DNA of 32,488 bases from Planctomycetota bacterium (GTDB lineage Bacteria; Planctomycetota; Phycisphaerae; UBA1845), in NCBI GenBank assembly GCA_024280855.1, contig JAJRPG010000110.1, forward strand, positions 1-32,488, in the 5' to 3' direction. Positions 1 to 7,763 of the stretch are shown piece by piece (the stretch's first letter is position 1; each line of letters begins with the position of its first letter). Below the pieces are notes generated by a model that worked only from the letters and a program-made list of their open reading frames with translations, searched no databases and had not been told where the DNA came from. Both the position numbers and the translations under genes were made by a program.

Positions 1-125
1 ACTGGTTACGCGAGTTTCTAGTTCATCGAATCCAATTGCCCAATTTTTGGCCTCAGAAATTGAAATGGGCTACGCCAGCTTACACGTCCGCCCATATCTG
101 AACGATGGCTGAAAATGAGGATTCT
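1..125. other. Non-coding edge; possible mobile-element end
   Basis: No gene is visible. Read on the minus strand, the beta-helix gene runs into ACAGCCTGTTGA and stops at once, and non-coding sequence follows. CCTGTTGA-type sequence recalls the ends of some insertion sequences, so this edge could be the terminus of an element lying outside the window. This rests on resemblance only. Confidence 0.25.
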
Positions 126-1490
126 TCAACAGGCTGTTAGGAGGCAACGCGAAAACTCAGCAGAGCTTATTGTAATAATGATCGCGTTATAGTAAGAGGA
201 ATTACCAGTAAAAACACAGTCAGACACCGAGATAGTACTACTTTCCGCGATTCGCAGTGCGCCTCCGTATCGGCTACTACTGTTGTTATCGAACAAACAC
301 TGCGTCATGGTTGCACTAGAACTTATCAGGTACACGCCGCCACCGCCTGTAAACCCCGTCGCATGGGCTCGATTGGCTACGAAATCAGATTGATCTATCG
401 CAAGCGTGCTCCCTTCGCCGTAGATCGCTCCTCCCCCTGAATCATCATCATCATTGTCATTACCCGAGTTTCTTTGGAAGCTGCACCCTGTCATGCTTAT
501 GATTGAGCTTAAGGTATAAAGCCCAGCACCTCGCCCAGCACCGGGGCCAGCGATATTGCTATCAAAAGTACAGTTAGTCAACGTCGGACTGTTGTTGCTA
601 TCGCTATACATCCCCCCGCCCAGCAACCCGCTATTGCCTGAGAAAAGACAGCCCGTGAACGTGGGAGAACTATCGCCCTTGAGATACGCGCCACCGCCAC
701 GGCCAGCTGTTACGTTGTCATAAAACGAGCAGTTGGTAACAGTCGTGTCCACACTAAAGTGCATGTACAAACCAGCCGCGACGTTGCCGGACTTATTGCC
801 GCGTAATTCGCAGCCTATCAACGTTGCTTTCCCATGATCGTTAAACGCGCCATGATTAACCGAATAGTTGTCGGTGATCTTACAATTGGAGACGGTTGGG
901 AAACCGAGATAGTTATTCACGCCACTACCTTGATCTCTACTAGCAGGGGAAGCGCCAAAGTTCGTTCCGTTGGCATATCCACCGCTTATGGTAAAGCCGT
1001 CTATCACTGTCGCAGCGCTAACGTTATGAGTCGTAACCACATGATATACGTTTTCCAATCGGTTATTGAAGTTCAAACCGTCATCGCCATTTTGGTCACC
1101 GTTGAGAATCGTTTCGAATAAAACAAAATCCCGCGCATCTGGATCAAGTGTCCCGCAACCTTGATAGCTGCCATTGATGATCGAACCGCTTGGAATGGCA
1201 AAGGTCGCCTCTCTATCGCCACTCGTCCCTGGCTTATACACACCCTGCGCGACACGAACCTCCGTATCAACCCCCGCAACCGCCAGTGCCTGCTGAAGGT
1301 CTTGATACGCATTGCACCAACTCGACCCGTCAAACACCGGGCCTGTCGCATTTGCGTCAACATAAACAATCGTCTGCCCCAACGCGGTTGTGCTGACTAC
1401 CCCCAATAGCAGCAACATCATCGCATAGTTAAAACGACATCGCGGACTGACCTTGCTATTTCGCCCTTGGCTTAGAATTGGTGAACACAT
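126..1490 (-). CDS. Secreted right-handed parallel beta-helix protein, possibly 3'-truncated
   Basis: 454 aa. Residues about 23-39 form a hydrophobic signal segment ending in ALGQ, followed by the VYVDANATGP opening usual in secreted planctomycete beta-helix proteins. From about residue 160 to the end, short repeats of the form PTxTNCxFxxNxxxxGGGxY recur (polymorphic outer-membrane-protein/pectin-lyase fold); each would be one helix turn. The ATG has GGAGG nine bases upstream. The protein ends abruptly in mid-repeat (SRCLLTAC), without the C-terminal cap or sorting tail seen in the other secreted proteins of this window, so the gene may have been cut by an insertion or frameshift. The role is probably extracellular or surface-bound; no substrate can be named. 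Confidence 0.75.
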   Translation of the reverse strand: MCSPILSQGRNSKVSPRCRFNYAMMLLLLGVVSTTALGQTIVYVDANATGPVFDGSSWCNAYQDLQQALAVAGVDTEVRVAQGVYKPGTSGDREATFAIPSGSIINGSYQGCGTLDPDARDFVLFETILNGDQNGDDGLNFNNRLENVYHVVTTHNVSAATVIDGFTISGGYANGTNFGASPASRDQGSGVNNYLGFPTVSNCKITDNYSVNHGAFNDHGKATLIGCELRGNKSGNVAAGLYMHFSVDTTVTNCSFYDNVTAGRGGGAYLKGDSSPTFTGCLFSGNSGLLGGGMYSDSNNSPTLTNCTFDSNIAGPGAGRGAGLYTLSSIISMTGCSFQRNSGNDNDDDDSGGGAIYGEGSTLAIDQSDFVANRAHATGFTGGGGVYLISSSATMTQCLFDNNSSSRYGGALRIAESSTISVSDCVFTGNSSYYNAIIITISSAEFSRCLLTAC

Positions 1491-1677
1491 AATTTCCGGC
1501 CTCCAAATTTGATAGGAACTGACAAAGTGACGTCGTCAAGTCCCTTCAATGTATTCAATTTAGCAATAATATGCAAGATAAATATAAATTGCCGTGATGA
1601 TTGAATTCTTACGATGGCCTGATAGAAATGGCTTTCTACCCAAAACGTGCCTAACGGTGCAGAAACTCGGATATGCC

Positions 1678-2352
1678 TTAGCGACGTCGCAGCGTATATT
1701 CGCTAGACGAGGCTAACTTCGTACGCAGCTTGTCGTGATTGACCTTCGCACCCATCGCTACGACGTGAAAGACTAAGGAATCTTCATCTTCGTAAAAAGT
1801 ATACTTTCTACTACGAAGATAATGTTGACGAAATAATTCTTTCATCTGAGAAATACGCTCGGGCGTATTCTTAGCTAAGACGTGATACTCTTGAAGGTCG
1901 CGCCGATTGCCAATCCATCGTTCAATAGAATCAAACAAAAACAGGGCCGATAGAATAGCCGCTGCCCCAAGCGTCCCCAACGCCAGCTCGCCAAAACCCA
2001 CTGCCATGCCGATGGCAGCCACCGCCCAAATAGTCGCTGCCGTGGTTAATCCAAACACGCTCCCGCGGTCTCGCAGGATAGCGCCCGCCCCTAAAAAACC
2101 GATACCGCTAACGATTTGAGCCGCGATACGCGTCGTGTCCCAGTCAGGCCCGCCTATAGACTGCGAGATAATGGTAAACAGGCATGAACCTACGCAAATG
2201 AGAATAATCGTGCGAAAGCCAGCCGGCTTATCCCGCACCTCACGCTCAATCCCAACCATCCCGCCAAGCACGGTGGCAAAGACCAACCGAACCACATAGG
2301 CCATATCGAATGAGGCGAAATCGGAACCAATACTATGCCAAATATCTGACAC
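1678..2352 (-). CDS. MgtC/SapB family membrane protein
   Basis: 224 aa with a GTG start preceded by GGAG about ten bases upstream. The N-terminal 140 residues contain four to five membrane helices with the family signatures GGMVGIEREVRDKPAGFRT, ICVGSCLF and IVSGIGFLGAGAILR, followed by GLTTAATIWAVAAIGMAVG. A soluble C-terminal tail of about 80 residues is consistent with the ACT-like domain found in many MgtC homologues. Bacterial members are inner-membrane proteins linked to growth at low magnesium and, in some pathogens, to control of the F-ATPase; the exact role here is unknown. The gene is monocistronic in view, with a REP-like palindrome upstream. Confidence 0.88.
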   Translation of the reverse strand: MSDIWHSIGSDFASFDMAYVVRLVFATVLGGMVGIEREVRDKPAGFRTIILICVGSCLFTIISQSIGGPDWDTTRIAAQIVSGIGFLGAGAILRDRGSVFGLTTAATIWAVAAIGMAVGFGELALGTLGAAAILSALFLFDSIERWIGNRRDLQEYHVLAKNTPERISQMKELFRQHYLRSRKYTFYEDEDSLVFHVVAMGAKVNHDKLRTKLASSSEYTLRRR

Positions 2353-2404
2353 TTAAAAGATCACTCCATTGACCAACATTCCATCATTCCAGCATCACAC
2401 CATT

Positions 2405-2488
2405 CCGTCATTCCCGCGCAAGCGGGAATCTAGTTCTGGCACGGACTGTTAAACCGTTCCTGGATTTCCGCCTACGCGGGAATGACGG
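2405..2488. repeat. REP-like palindromic element, complete two-arm copy
   Basis: The left arm (2405-2433, GTCATTCCCGCGCAAGCGGG...) and the right arm (2460-2488, ...CCTACGCGGGAATGACGG) are inverted copies, and each is itself a small palindrome. Single-arm relatives occur at 4278, 5415, 7688 and 11195. The element lies between the MgtC and P5C dehydrogenase genes. Confidence 0.85.
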
Positions 2489-2531
2489 TGTAAACCGAAT
2501 CCATGTATACTTTCAATATCTTCAACAACCA

Positions 2532-4082
2532 CTACAGTCTTTCCGTCACGCTTTTCGCCTGCATAAACAACTGCAAATAATCACGCCCGCCGGCCTTTGA
2601 ATCCGTGCCAGACATATTAAACCCGCCAAAAGGCTGAACATCCACAAGCGCGCCGGTACATTTTCTATTCAAATACAAATTACCCACATGCAATTCGTGT
2701 CGCGCCCGCTCTAATCTTAAGCGGTCATTCGAGAACAGCGCCCCCGTCAAACCATATTCCGTACCATTCGCAATATCCAAACCTTCATCGAAAGTCTTAA
2801 ACTTTATCGCGGCTAGCACAGGGCCAAAAATCTCTTCTTGGGCAATACGAGCGTCAGGCTTCACATCGCCAATAATCGTAGGCGGAACAAAATAACCCTT
2901 GTCAGGCTTCTTACCATCCGCCAACAACGCCTTACCCTCACCCTTGCCAATACCAATATATTCGTTGATTTTATCGTAAGCAGATTGATCGATCACCGCG
3001 CCCATATTCAAATTCTGCTCACCCGTCGTATCACCGATAGTAAGCTCTTTTGTTCTAGCTACGACCTGTTCAATCAAATCATCATAAATCGCTTCGTGAG
3101 CAATAAGACGACTACACGCCGAACACTTTTGACCCTGGAAACCAAACGCCGCAGCTACCACACCCTCCGCAGCCGCAGCTACATCAGCCGTCTCGTCCAC
3201 AACGATGCAATCCTTACCACCCATCTCCAGCACCGTGCGTTTCAACCATTTCTGACCCGGATGAACCTTAGCCGCCTTCTCGAAAATGCCCGTGCCCACT
3301 TCTCTTGACCCGGTAAAAGAAATATATCGAGTCTGTGGGTGACACACCATGGCATCGCCCACGCTACCGCCCGGACCTGGCAGAAAATTCATTACGTTTT
3401 TAGGCAGACCAGCCTCGTGCATACACTCTACAAACTTCGCAGCGACAACAGGCGACGTACTCGCAGGCTTCAAACAAATCGTATTACCCGTCACCAAGCC
3501 AACACTAGCCATCCCACAACAAATCGCCAGCGGAAAATTCCACGGCGGAATCACCACGCCCACGCCTAGTGCCATATACCGCACTTCATTCTCTTCACCA
3601 GGAAAAGGTGTCACCGGGTGGGAACCCTTAAGTCGCATCATTTCCAAGCCGTAAAAATCAAGAAAATCTATCGCCTCGCAGGTATCCGCGTAAGCCTCAA
3701 TCCAGCTTTTACTTTCCTCATAGCACATCCAAGCCGAAAATTCGTACACCCGCCGCCGCATAATCGCAGCCGCTTTAATAAGAATTCGCGCCCGCGCGTC
3801 CGGGTCCCATCGGCTCCACTCCTTAAAAGAATCAGCCGCACCCCGAACAGCTTTGTCCGCGATGTCAGCGTTCGCCTTCACCATCGTACCAATCACACGA
3901 CTCGGGTCAGCCGGCGAGAAAGAATCAAACGTCTCACCACTGGTAATCGCTTCACCATTAACCCAAAGTGGATACGTTTTCCCAAGCTCCCCGCCCACTT
4001 GCTTGAGGGCAGCCAGCATCTTATCGCGCGGGCCAGGCTGATTAAAATCTACATACGGTTCGGGTGAAAAAGGCATAAACAT
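2532..4082 (-). CDS. rocA/pruA: 1-pyrroline-5-carboxylate (glutamate-semialdehyde) dehydrogenase
   Basis: 516 aa from the ATG at 4082. A TTG nine bases further upstream is in frame, but the GAGG ribosome-binding sequence fits the ATG. This is a stand-alone aldehyde dehydrogenase of the RocA/PruA type, which oxidises glutamate-5-semialdehyde to glutamate with NAD+ in proline and arginine catabolism. Visible motifs are PPWNFP (about 179-184) in the nucleotide-binding fold, FTGSREVG (about 257-264), LEMGGK with the general-base Glu at about 287, FGFQGQKCSAC with the catalytic Cys at about 320, and EEIFGPVLA near the C-terminus. The length equals that of monofunctional bacterial P5CDH. No proline dehydrogenase is adjacent. 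Confidence 0.93.
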   Translation of the reverse strand: MFMPFSPEPYVDFNQPGPRDKMLAALKQVGGELGKTYPLWVNGEAITSGETFDSFSPADPSRVIGTMVKANADIADKAVRGAADSFKEWSRWDPDARARILIKAAAIMRRRVYEFSAWMCYEESKSWIEAYADTCEAIDFLDFYGLEMMRLKGSHPVTPFPGEENEVRYMALGVGVVIPPWNFPLAICCGMASVGLVTGNTICLKPASTSPVVAAKFVECMHEAGLPKNVMNFLPGPGGSVGDAMVCHPQTRYISFTGSREVGTGIFEKAAKVHPGQKWLKRTVLEMGGKDCIVVDETADVAAAAEGVVAAAFGFQGQKCSACSRLIAHEAIYDDLIEQVVARTKELTIGDTTGEQNLNMGAVIDQSAYDKINEYIGIGKGEGKALLADGKKPDKGYFVPPTIIGDVKPDARIAQEEIFGPVLAAIKFKTFDEGLDIANGTEYGLTGALFSNDRLRLERARHELHVGNLYLNRKCTGALVDVQPFGGFNMSGTDSKAGGRDYLQLFMQAKSVTERL

Positions 4083-4183
4083 GACTGACAATCCTCAAAG
4101 ATGTAAGCAAAAACAGAACTCGCAAAACCAGCATTCGTTGTACACCAATCAACCACTTTTGACCACCCCAAGAGCCTCCCAAA

Positions 4184-4234
4184 CGAGCCGCGGGTGGAAT
4201 GAATTCCCGACTCGTCGGGAGCCCGCGCGGAGGT
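4184..4234. repeat. GC-rich palindromic repeat
   Basis: It begins CGAGCCGCGGGT and ends CCCGCGCGGAGG, with an internal CCCGACTCGTCGGG palindrome. The same outer arms occur at 10255-10281, inside the glycosyltransferase gene, with only three bases between the arms. Confidence 0.7.
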
Positions 4235-4277
4235 GCATATGTTGATATCGCTCGATGACAATACAGCCCAAAACCCT

Positions 4278-4309
4278 CGTCATACCCGCGAAGGCGGGTA
4301 TCCAGAAGC
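4278..4309. repeat. REP-like arm
   Basis: Single-arm copy of the dispersed repeat (CGTCATACCCGCGAAGGCGG...). The paired changes ATACCCGCG/CGGGTAT keep the hairpin intact, so the stem looks conserved. Confidence 0.7.
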
Positions 4310-4325
4310 GGTCGTAAATCGCCCA

Positions 4326-4358
4326 ATCAGAGCCGCACGGCGCAAGCCTGCGGGCATG
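4326..4358 (+). repeat. 33-bp dispersed repeat, copy 1
   Basis: Runs from ATCAGAGCCGCACGG to CTGCGGGCATG and contains the palindrome GCAAGCCTGCGGGC. A perfect inverted copy lies at 31723-31755, 27 kb away. The first eleven bases (AATCAGAGCCG, counting one base upstream) also occur at 32173-32183. Confidence 0.8.
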
Positions 4359-4435
4359 CATATTTCACATCAGATGGGCATGAAAACCCGCCGTCCCGTC
4401 TAGTCGCTCATCAATAACCAAGCTAAACTCAATCC

Positions 4436-5245
4436 ATGACCACCGACGCCCCTCAGCCAATACCCCTCACCCCCATCCCCGACCACATCCACTGCCCCAA
4501 ATGCGCCTACGACCTCACAGCCTCCACCTCCCCCAAATGCTCCGAGTGTGGCTACGACCTCGCCGGCTTCCGCCAAAAAGAATCCGCCATCCCCTGGACC
4601 CACCGAAAAACCCAAGGCTATCTCCGCACCTACGCCAAAACCGTCTGGCTAGTTATCTTCAAACAAAAAAAATTCTGCGAAGAAATAGTAAGACCAGTGA
4701 GCTACGGCGACGCGAGAAAATTTCAACTAATTACCATCCTGTTAGTCATATTCCCGACGTTTGCAACCGTTTATGCAGCCTACTGGTGGTACCCTTGCCA
4801 CGTCCTCGAATTCCCCAATGAAAACATGGCTCTTCTCTGGACTGGACCAGTTTACCCAATCTATTTCGATTTTGCCTACGCTAAAGTTTGGCCCATTGCC
4901 TTAAGCCTCATTTCTTACTTTATTTTCCTACTAATAATGACTGGGATTCCAAGCTTCTTCTTCCACCCAAAAGAAATGCCAATCCACCGACAAAACAGCG
5001 CTATCGCCATGAGCTACTATAGTGTCGCACCAATGTCATTTATAATTGTCGTATATGCCTGCGATTTGTTGATATTTCACTACCTCTGGCCAAGTGATTG
5101 GCAGAATGCGCACGCCATCAGACTACCTCAATTCCTCAAGCAGTTTTACGGATTTCCGATTCTTGTTTCGCTAGAAGTTGTAGCATTAGCTTTATGCCCG
5201 ATTCTCAGCTATGCAAATCTTGAAGAAACAATCAAACGTATTTAA
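4436..5245 (+). CDS. Zinc-ribbon multi-pass membrane protein, copy 1 (ended by an in-frame stop)
   Basis: 269 aa. The N-terminus holds two CxxC-YDL/CxxCGYDL knuckles with Cys 20, 23, 35 and 38, a likely single zinc ribbon common in planctomycete proteins. Hydrophobic membrane segments lie at about 97-117, 151-175, 199-218 and 239-260. The ORF stops at a TAA (5243-5245), but the same frame stays open to 5380, and the peptide encoded there lines up with the last 50 or so residues of the paralogue at 6787-7635. This copy has therefore probably lost its C-terminal membrane helix to a point mutation. It converges with the minus-strand gene at 5451, an arrangement repeated in the second copy. Function unknown; the membrane location is inferred. 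Confidence 0.75.
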   Translation: MTTDAPQPIPLTPIPDHIHCPKCAYDLTASTSPKCSECGYDLAGFRQKESAIPWTHRKTQGYLRTYAKTVWLVIFKQKKFCEEIVRPVSYGDARKFQLITILLVIFPTFATVYAAYWWYPCHVLEFPNENMALLWTGPVYPIYFDFAYAKVWPIALSLISYFIFLLIMTGIPSFFFHPKEMPIHRQNSAIAMSYYSVAPMSFIIVVYACDLLIFHYLWPSDWQNAHAIRLPQFLKQFYGFPILVSLEVVALALCPILSYANLEETIKRI

Positions 5246-5380
5246 CCGTACACGCGCGTTAAAAGAACTGCAATTATAGCCGGATTAAGTATATCAATAC
5301 CGATACTCGGTATGTGTTACTTATATTGCATACCAGGTCTCATGCTGTACCTTACAATAATTGTCACAAGCCTAAAATAA
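5246..5380 (+). pseudogene. Severed C-terminal tail of the zinc-ribbon membrane protein
   Basis: In-frame continuation of the 4436 gene after its TAA. It reads PYTRVKRTAIIAG, then two hydrophobic runs and VTSLK, ending at a TAA (5378-5380). The intact relative ends EFKKRAALYTSLP...VVVNSLM, with the same hydrophobic pattern and distance to the stop. From 4436 to 5380 is exactly 315 codons with a single internal stop. Confidence 0.65.
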
Positions 5381-5414
5381 AGTCGCCAAATTGCGTCAAT
5401 ATCGCGAGACTTAG

Positions 5415-5440
5415 TTATTCCCGCGCAGGCGGGAATCCAG
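5415..5440. repeat. REP-like arm between convergent genes (duplication copy 1)
   Basis: TTATTCCCGCGCAGGCGGGAATCCAG forms a strong short hairpin. It sits between the convergent stops of duplication copy 1, at the position matching the arm at 7688-7719 in copy 2. It may act as a bidirectional terminator or as a transcript-end stabiliser. Confidence 0.65.
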
Positions 5441-5450
5441 TCACGACAGT

Positions 5451-6791
5451 TTAACCTTCCGGTCGCCCCACCAGATGAAAAGTCCTATCGCCTTTTTTGG
5501 CTTTACGATCCCAGACTTCCCCTCCGTCATCCACCCCGTCCACATCAATGCTGTAGACCACAACCCGACCATCTTCGACAACATACTTGATTGGGTCGTC
5601 TATTTCCCCAAATGGATCACGCGGGATTTTCGGTAAGTAATCGGGAACAAGTTCATCCAGCGAACCAGGCCATCTACCCTGCTCAATCTCAAACAGTTTC
5701 ACGGCTAGCGCCGTAACTACCAATCTTCGTTGGGCAAGTCGGCGAAAAAATAACCTCACCAATATTTCTAAACGCCCCGGTTTTGAATAGAGCATTCCTT
5801 CTGTCAAAGGATAAGAAAGTAAGTTAAGAATATTTCGCCGAATTTTGTCGACACGCAACTCAGTCAGAGCACTTCGCCAAGTTGGAGTCAAAATCGCCCG
5901 AGATTGCCTTGTATCAAAATCCATGCTTCGAACGGTATCAATTAATAAAACTGGATGCCCAAGATAGTCTATAACTGAGTCAACAGACCATGACGCTCCT
6001 TGCGATCCTACGCTGTAACTATAGGACATATATTCTGTATTCATATAACTTGTTGCTCGACTACCCAGCAAAGATATTTCCGTAACAGAAAGAAATGTAT
6101 CTTCATTTTGTGATGCTTGTAGCCATCGTACTAACTGCTTTCGGATTTCTACATTATCTACCGCGCCACGTTTCGACAGAAGGCCAATGGTTTCTTCTAA
6201 TGAATCATAGGCTATACCGTGGCACGCGAGTCCAACCAAAAAAGGAATAACTTCCGGATGATCCATGACGGCATCCGAAAATAACAATAGATCATGTAGG
6301 TACCTAATAGCTTCTCCGAACTCACCTTGCTGAATACGATAGTTCGCATTAAACCAAAGGAGTTGGGCCAGTGCTCGCTGATGTGAATGCCGACTCACAT
6401 TTACTGCTGTCGGATCGACATTTAGCCGATCATTCCACGCAACCTGTTTCCGCAATTGGGCCTGTCGAACTAACGATATGACTTCAGCATTCAGCGACAC
6501 CAACTCCAAAGCATCAGCAGACTTGGTTTCAAATAGCGATCGATCATCGTTGAACTCCTCATACCTAACCCCCGAAGTAGAAGTTCTTACCAGTTTCCGC
6601 ATCGCCTCTTCATACAAAATCGCCGCATTATCCTCATCCGGCACGGCGTCCAACACCGCATCAAACTCAGCCGCGTCCACCATCTGCCCAGCTGCGCGAT
6701 ACCCAGCTATCGCCGCATCAAGCCGCCGCTGCGCTTCATATCCCCACCACAGCCGCAGCGCCACTAACCCCAAAACCATCACCACCCCCAA
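5451..6791 (-). CDS. Planctomycete single-pass protein, copy 1 (lost its N-terminus)
   Basis: 446 codons if the TTG at 6791 is used; GTG or ATG codons a few codons later are equally possible. The first residues are the membrane helix GVVMVLGLVALRLWWGYEAQ, followed by a helical region (AEFDAVLDAVPDEDNAAILY) almost identical to the paralogue at 7764-9203. That paralogue has about 30 more residues upstream, including its true start; here they are replaced by the head of another gene. The C-terminal part carries FEIEQGRWPGSLDELVPDYL and PRDPFG, a pilin/type II secretion G-like C-terminal motif frequent in planctomycetes. Function unknown. Whether a truncated protein is still made depends on a start and promoter that I cannot see. 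Confidence 0.6.
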   Translation of the reverse strand: MGVVMVLGLVALRLWWGYEAQRRLDAAIAGYRAAGQMVDAAEFDAVLDAVPDEDNAAILYEEAMRKLVRTSTSGVRYEEFNDDRSLFETKSADALELVSLNAEVISLVRQAQLRKQVAWNDRLNVDPTAVNVSRHSHQRALAQLLWFNANYRIQQGEFGEAIRYLHDLLLFSDAVMDHPEVIPFLVGLACHGIAYDSLEETIGLLSKRGAVDNVEIRKQLVRWLQASQNEDTFLSVTEISLLGSRATSYMNTEYMSYSYSVGSQGASWSVDSVIDYLGHPVLLIDTVRSMDFDTRQSRAILTPTWRSALTELRVDKIRRNILNLLSYPLTEGMLYSKPGRLEILVRLFFRRLAQRRLVVTALAVKLFEIEQGRWPGSLDELVPDYLPKIPRDPFGEIDDPIKYVVEDGRVVVYSIDVDGVDDGGEVWDRKAKKGDRTFHLVGRPEG

Positions 6792-7635
6792 ATGCTCCGA
6801 GTGTGGCTACGACCTCGCCGGCTTCCGCCAAAAAGAATCCGCCATCCCCTGGACCCACCGAAAAACCCAAGGCTATCTCCGCACCTACGCCAAAACCGTC
6901 TGGCTAGTCATCTTCAAACACAAAAAATTCTGCGAAGAAATAGTAAGACCTGTGAACTACGGCGACGCGAGAAAGTTTCAACTGGTGACAGTCCTGCTAG
7001 CTTTCCTTCCTACGCTAATAACTATAATTGGTGCCTATTGGGACTATCCGAATAAGACTTATTTATTGCGGCACGGAAGATATGCTTCTTTCTGGGCCTC
7101 ACCAATATTTCTGCTCTATTGGAAATCGGCATACATCCAAGTTTGGCCTATCGTCCTAGCTATGCTGAGCTATTTACTCAGTATTTATGCCATTACTGGC
7201 CTGCCCAGCTATTCCTTTCATCCACCCCAGCTCCCTATTCGCAGACAAAACCGCGCCACAGCCCTAAGCTATTACACTGCCGCGCCTTTGGCACTTTTCT
7301 CAGTAGCATATGTAGTGGAAATTTTAGTGATTGGATACTACTGGTGGAATAGATGGGGGCTTATAACGTATATCAAGCTGCCCAAATTCATTGCAATTAA
7401 TAGCCACATCGTTTTCCAAATCACGGTCGAAGTGACAATAACCTGTATCTGTTGGCTAATTTACTACTGCTTACTTATCCAGCTACATAAAAATATCATG
7501 CCACTAGAATTCAAAAAACGAGCCGCCCTGTATACATCACTTCCCATAGTCTGGGCAACAACCTTACTTTTGTTTCTCGTAGGCCTCCCGTTCGCAGTCT
7601 TTTATTTGCTGGTGGTCGTTAACAGTTTAATGTGA
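6787..7635 (+). pseudogene. Zinc-ribbon membrane protein, copy 2 (5'-truncated)
   Basis: From CCC-AAA-TGC at 6787 the frame encodes PKCSECGYDLAGF and about 60 residues that are near-identical at DNA level to copy 1 (4532 onward), then a divergent membrane part with segments matching those of copy 1 plus an intact C-terminal helix ending VVVNSLM. The first zinc knuckle (CPKCAYDL) and the start codon are missing. Upstream, the open frame runs into the antisense of the minus-strand gene, so a longer ORF beginning near 6478 is an artefact. Probably not translated from its own start. Confidence 0.65.
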
Positions 7636-7687
7636 CAACAGCGACCCATCCATTAGCCCTGTTAATCTATCAAGAATTGTCCCCCTC

Positions 7688-7719
7688 CCGTCATTCCCGC
7701 GAAGGCGGGAAGCCAGTCG
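7688..7719. repeat. REP-like arm between convergent genes (duplication copy 2)
   Basis: CCGTCATTCCCGCGAAGGCG...AAGCCAG, same family as 2405, 4278, 5415 and 11195. It occupies the position equivalent to 5415-5440 in the other copy, which suggests that the repeat predates the duplication. Confidence 0.7.
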
Positions 7720-7763
7720 AATCAATGTTGTGTGGCAGCTTTTATAGTGATAAACAAACCCAG

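Larger units (their letters stand above)
4092..4435. other. Gene-free, repeat-filled intergenic region
   Basis: Three different dispersed repeats are stacked here: a GC-rich palindrome (4184-4234), a REP arm (4278-4309) and a 33-bp repeat (4326-4358) that recurs inverted at 31723-31755. The short open frames across them look like artefacts. The divergent promoters of the two flanking genes should lie here, but I cannot place them. Confidence 0.6.

Noticed and set aside
2838-4067. Long plus-strand ORFs opposite the P5C dehydrogenase gene
   Set aside because: They are shadows of a clearly identified dehydrogenase.
6478-6786. N-terminal extension of the second zinc-ribbon gene
   Set aside because: This stretch is the antisense of the well-supported minus-strand gene, and the homology to copy 1 begins only at 6787.
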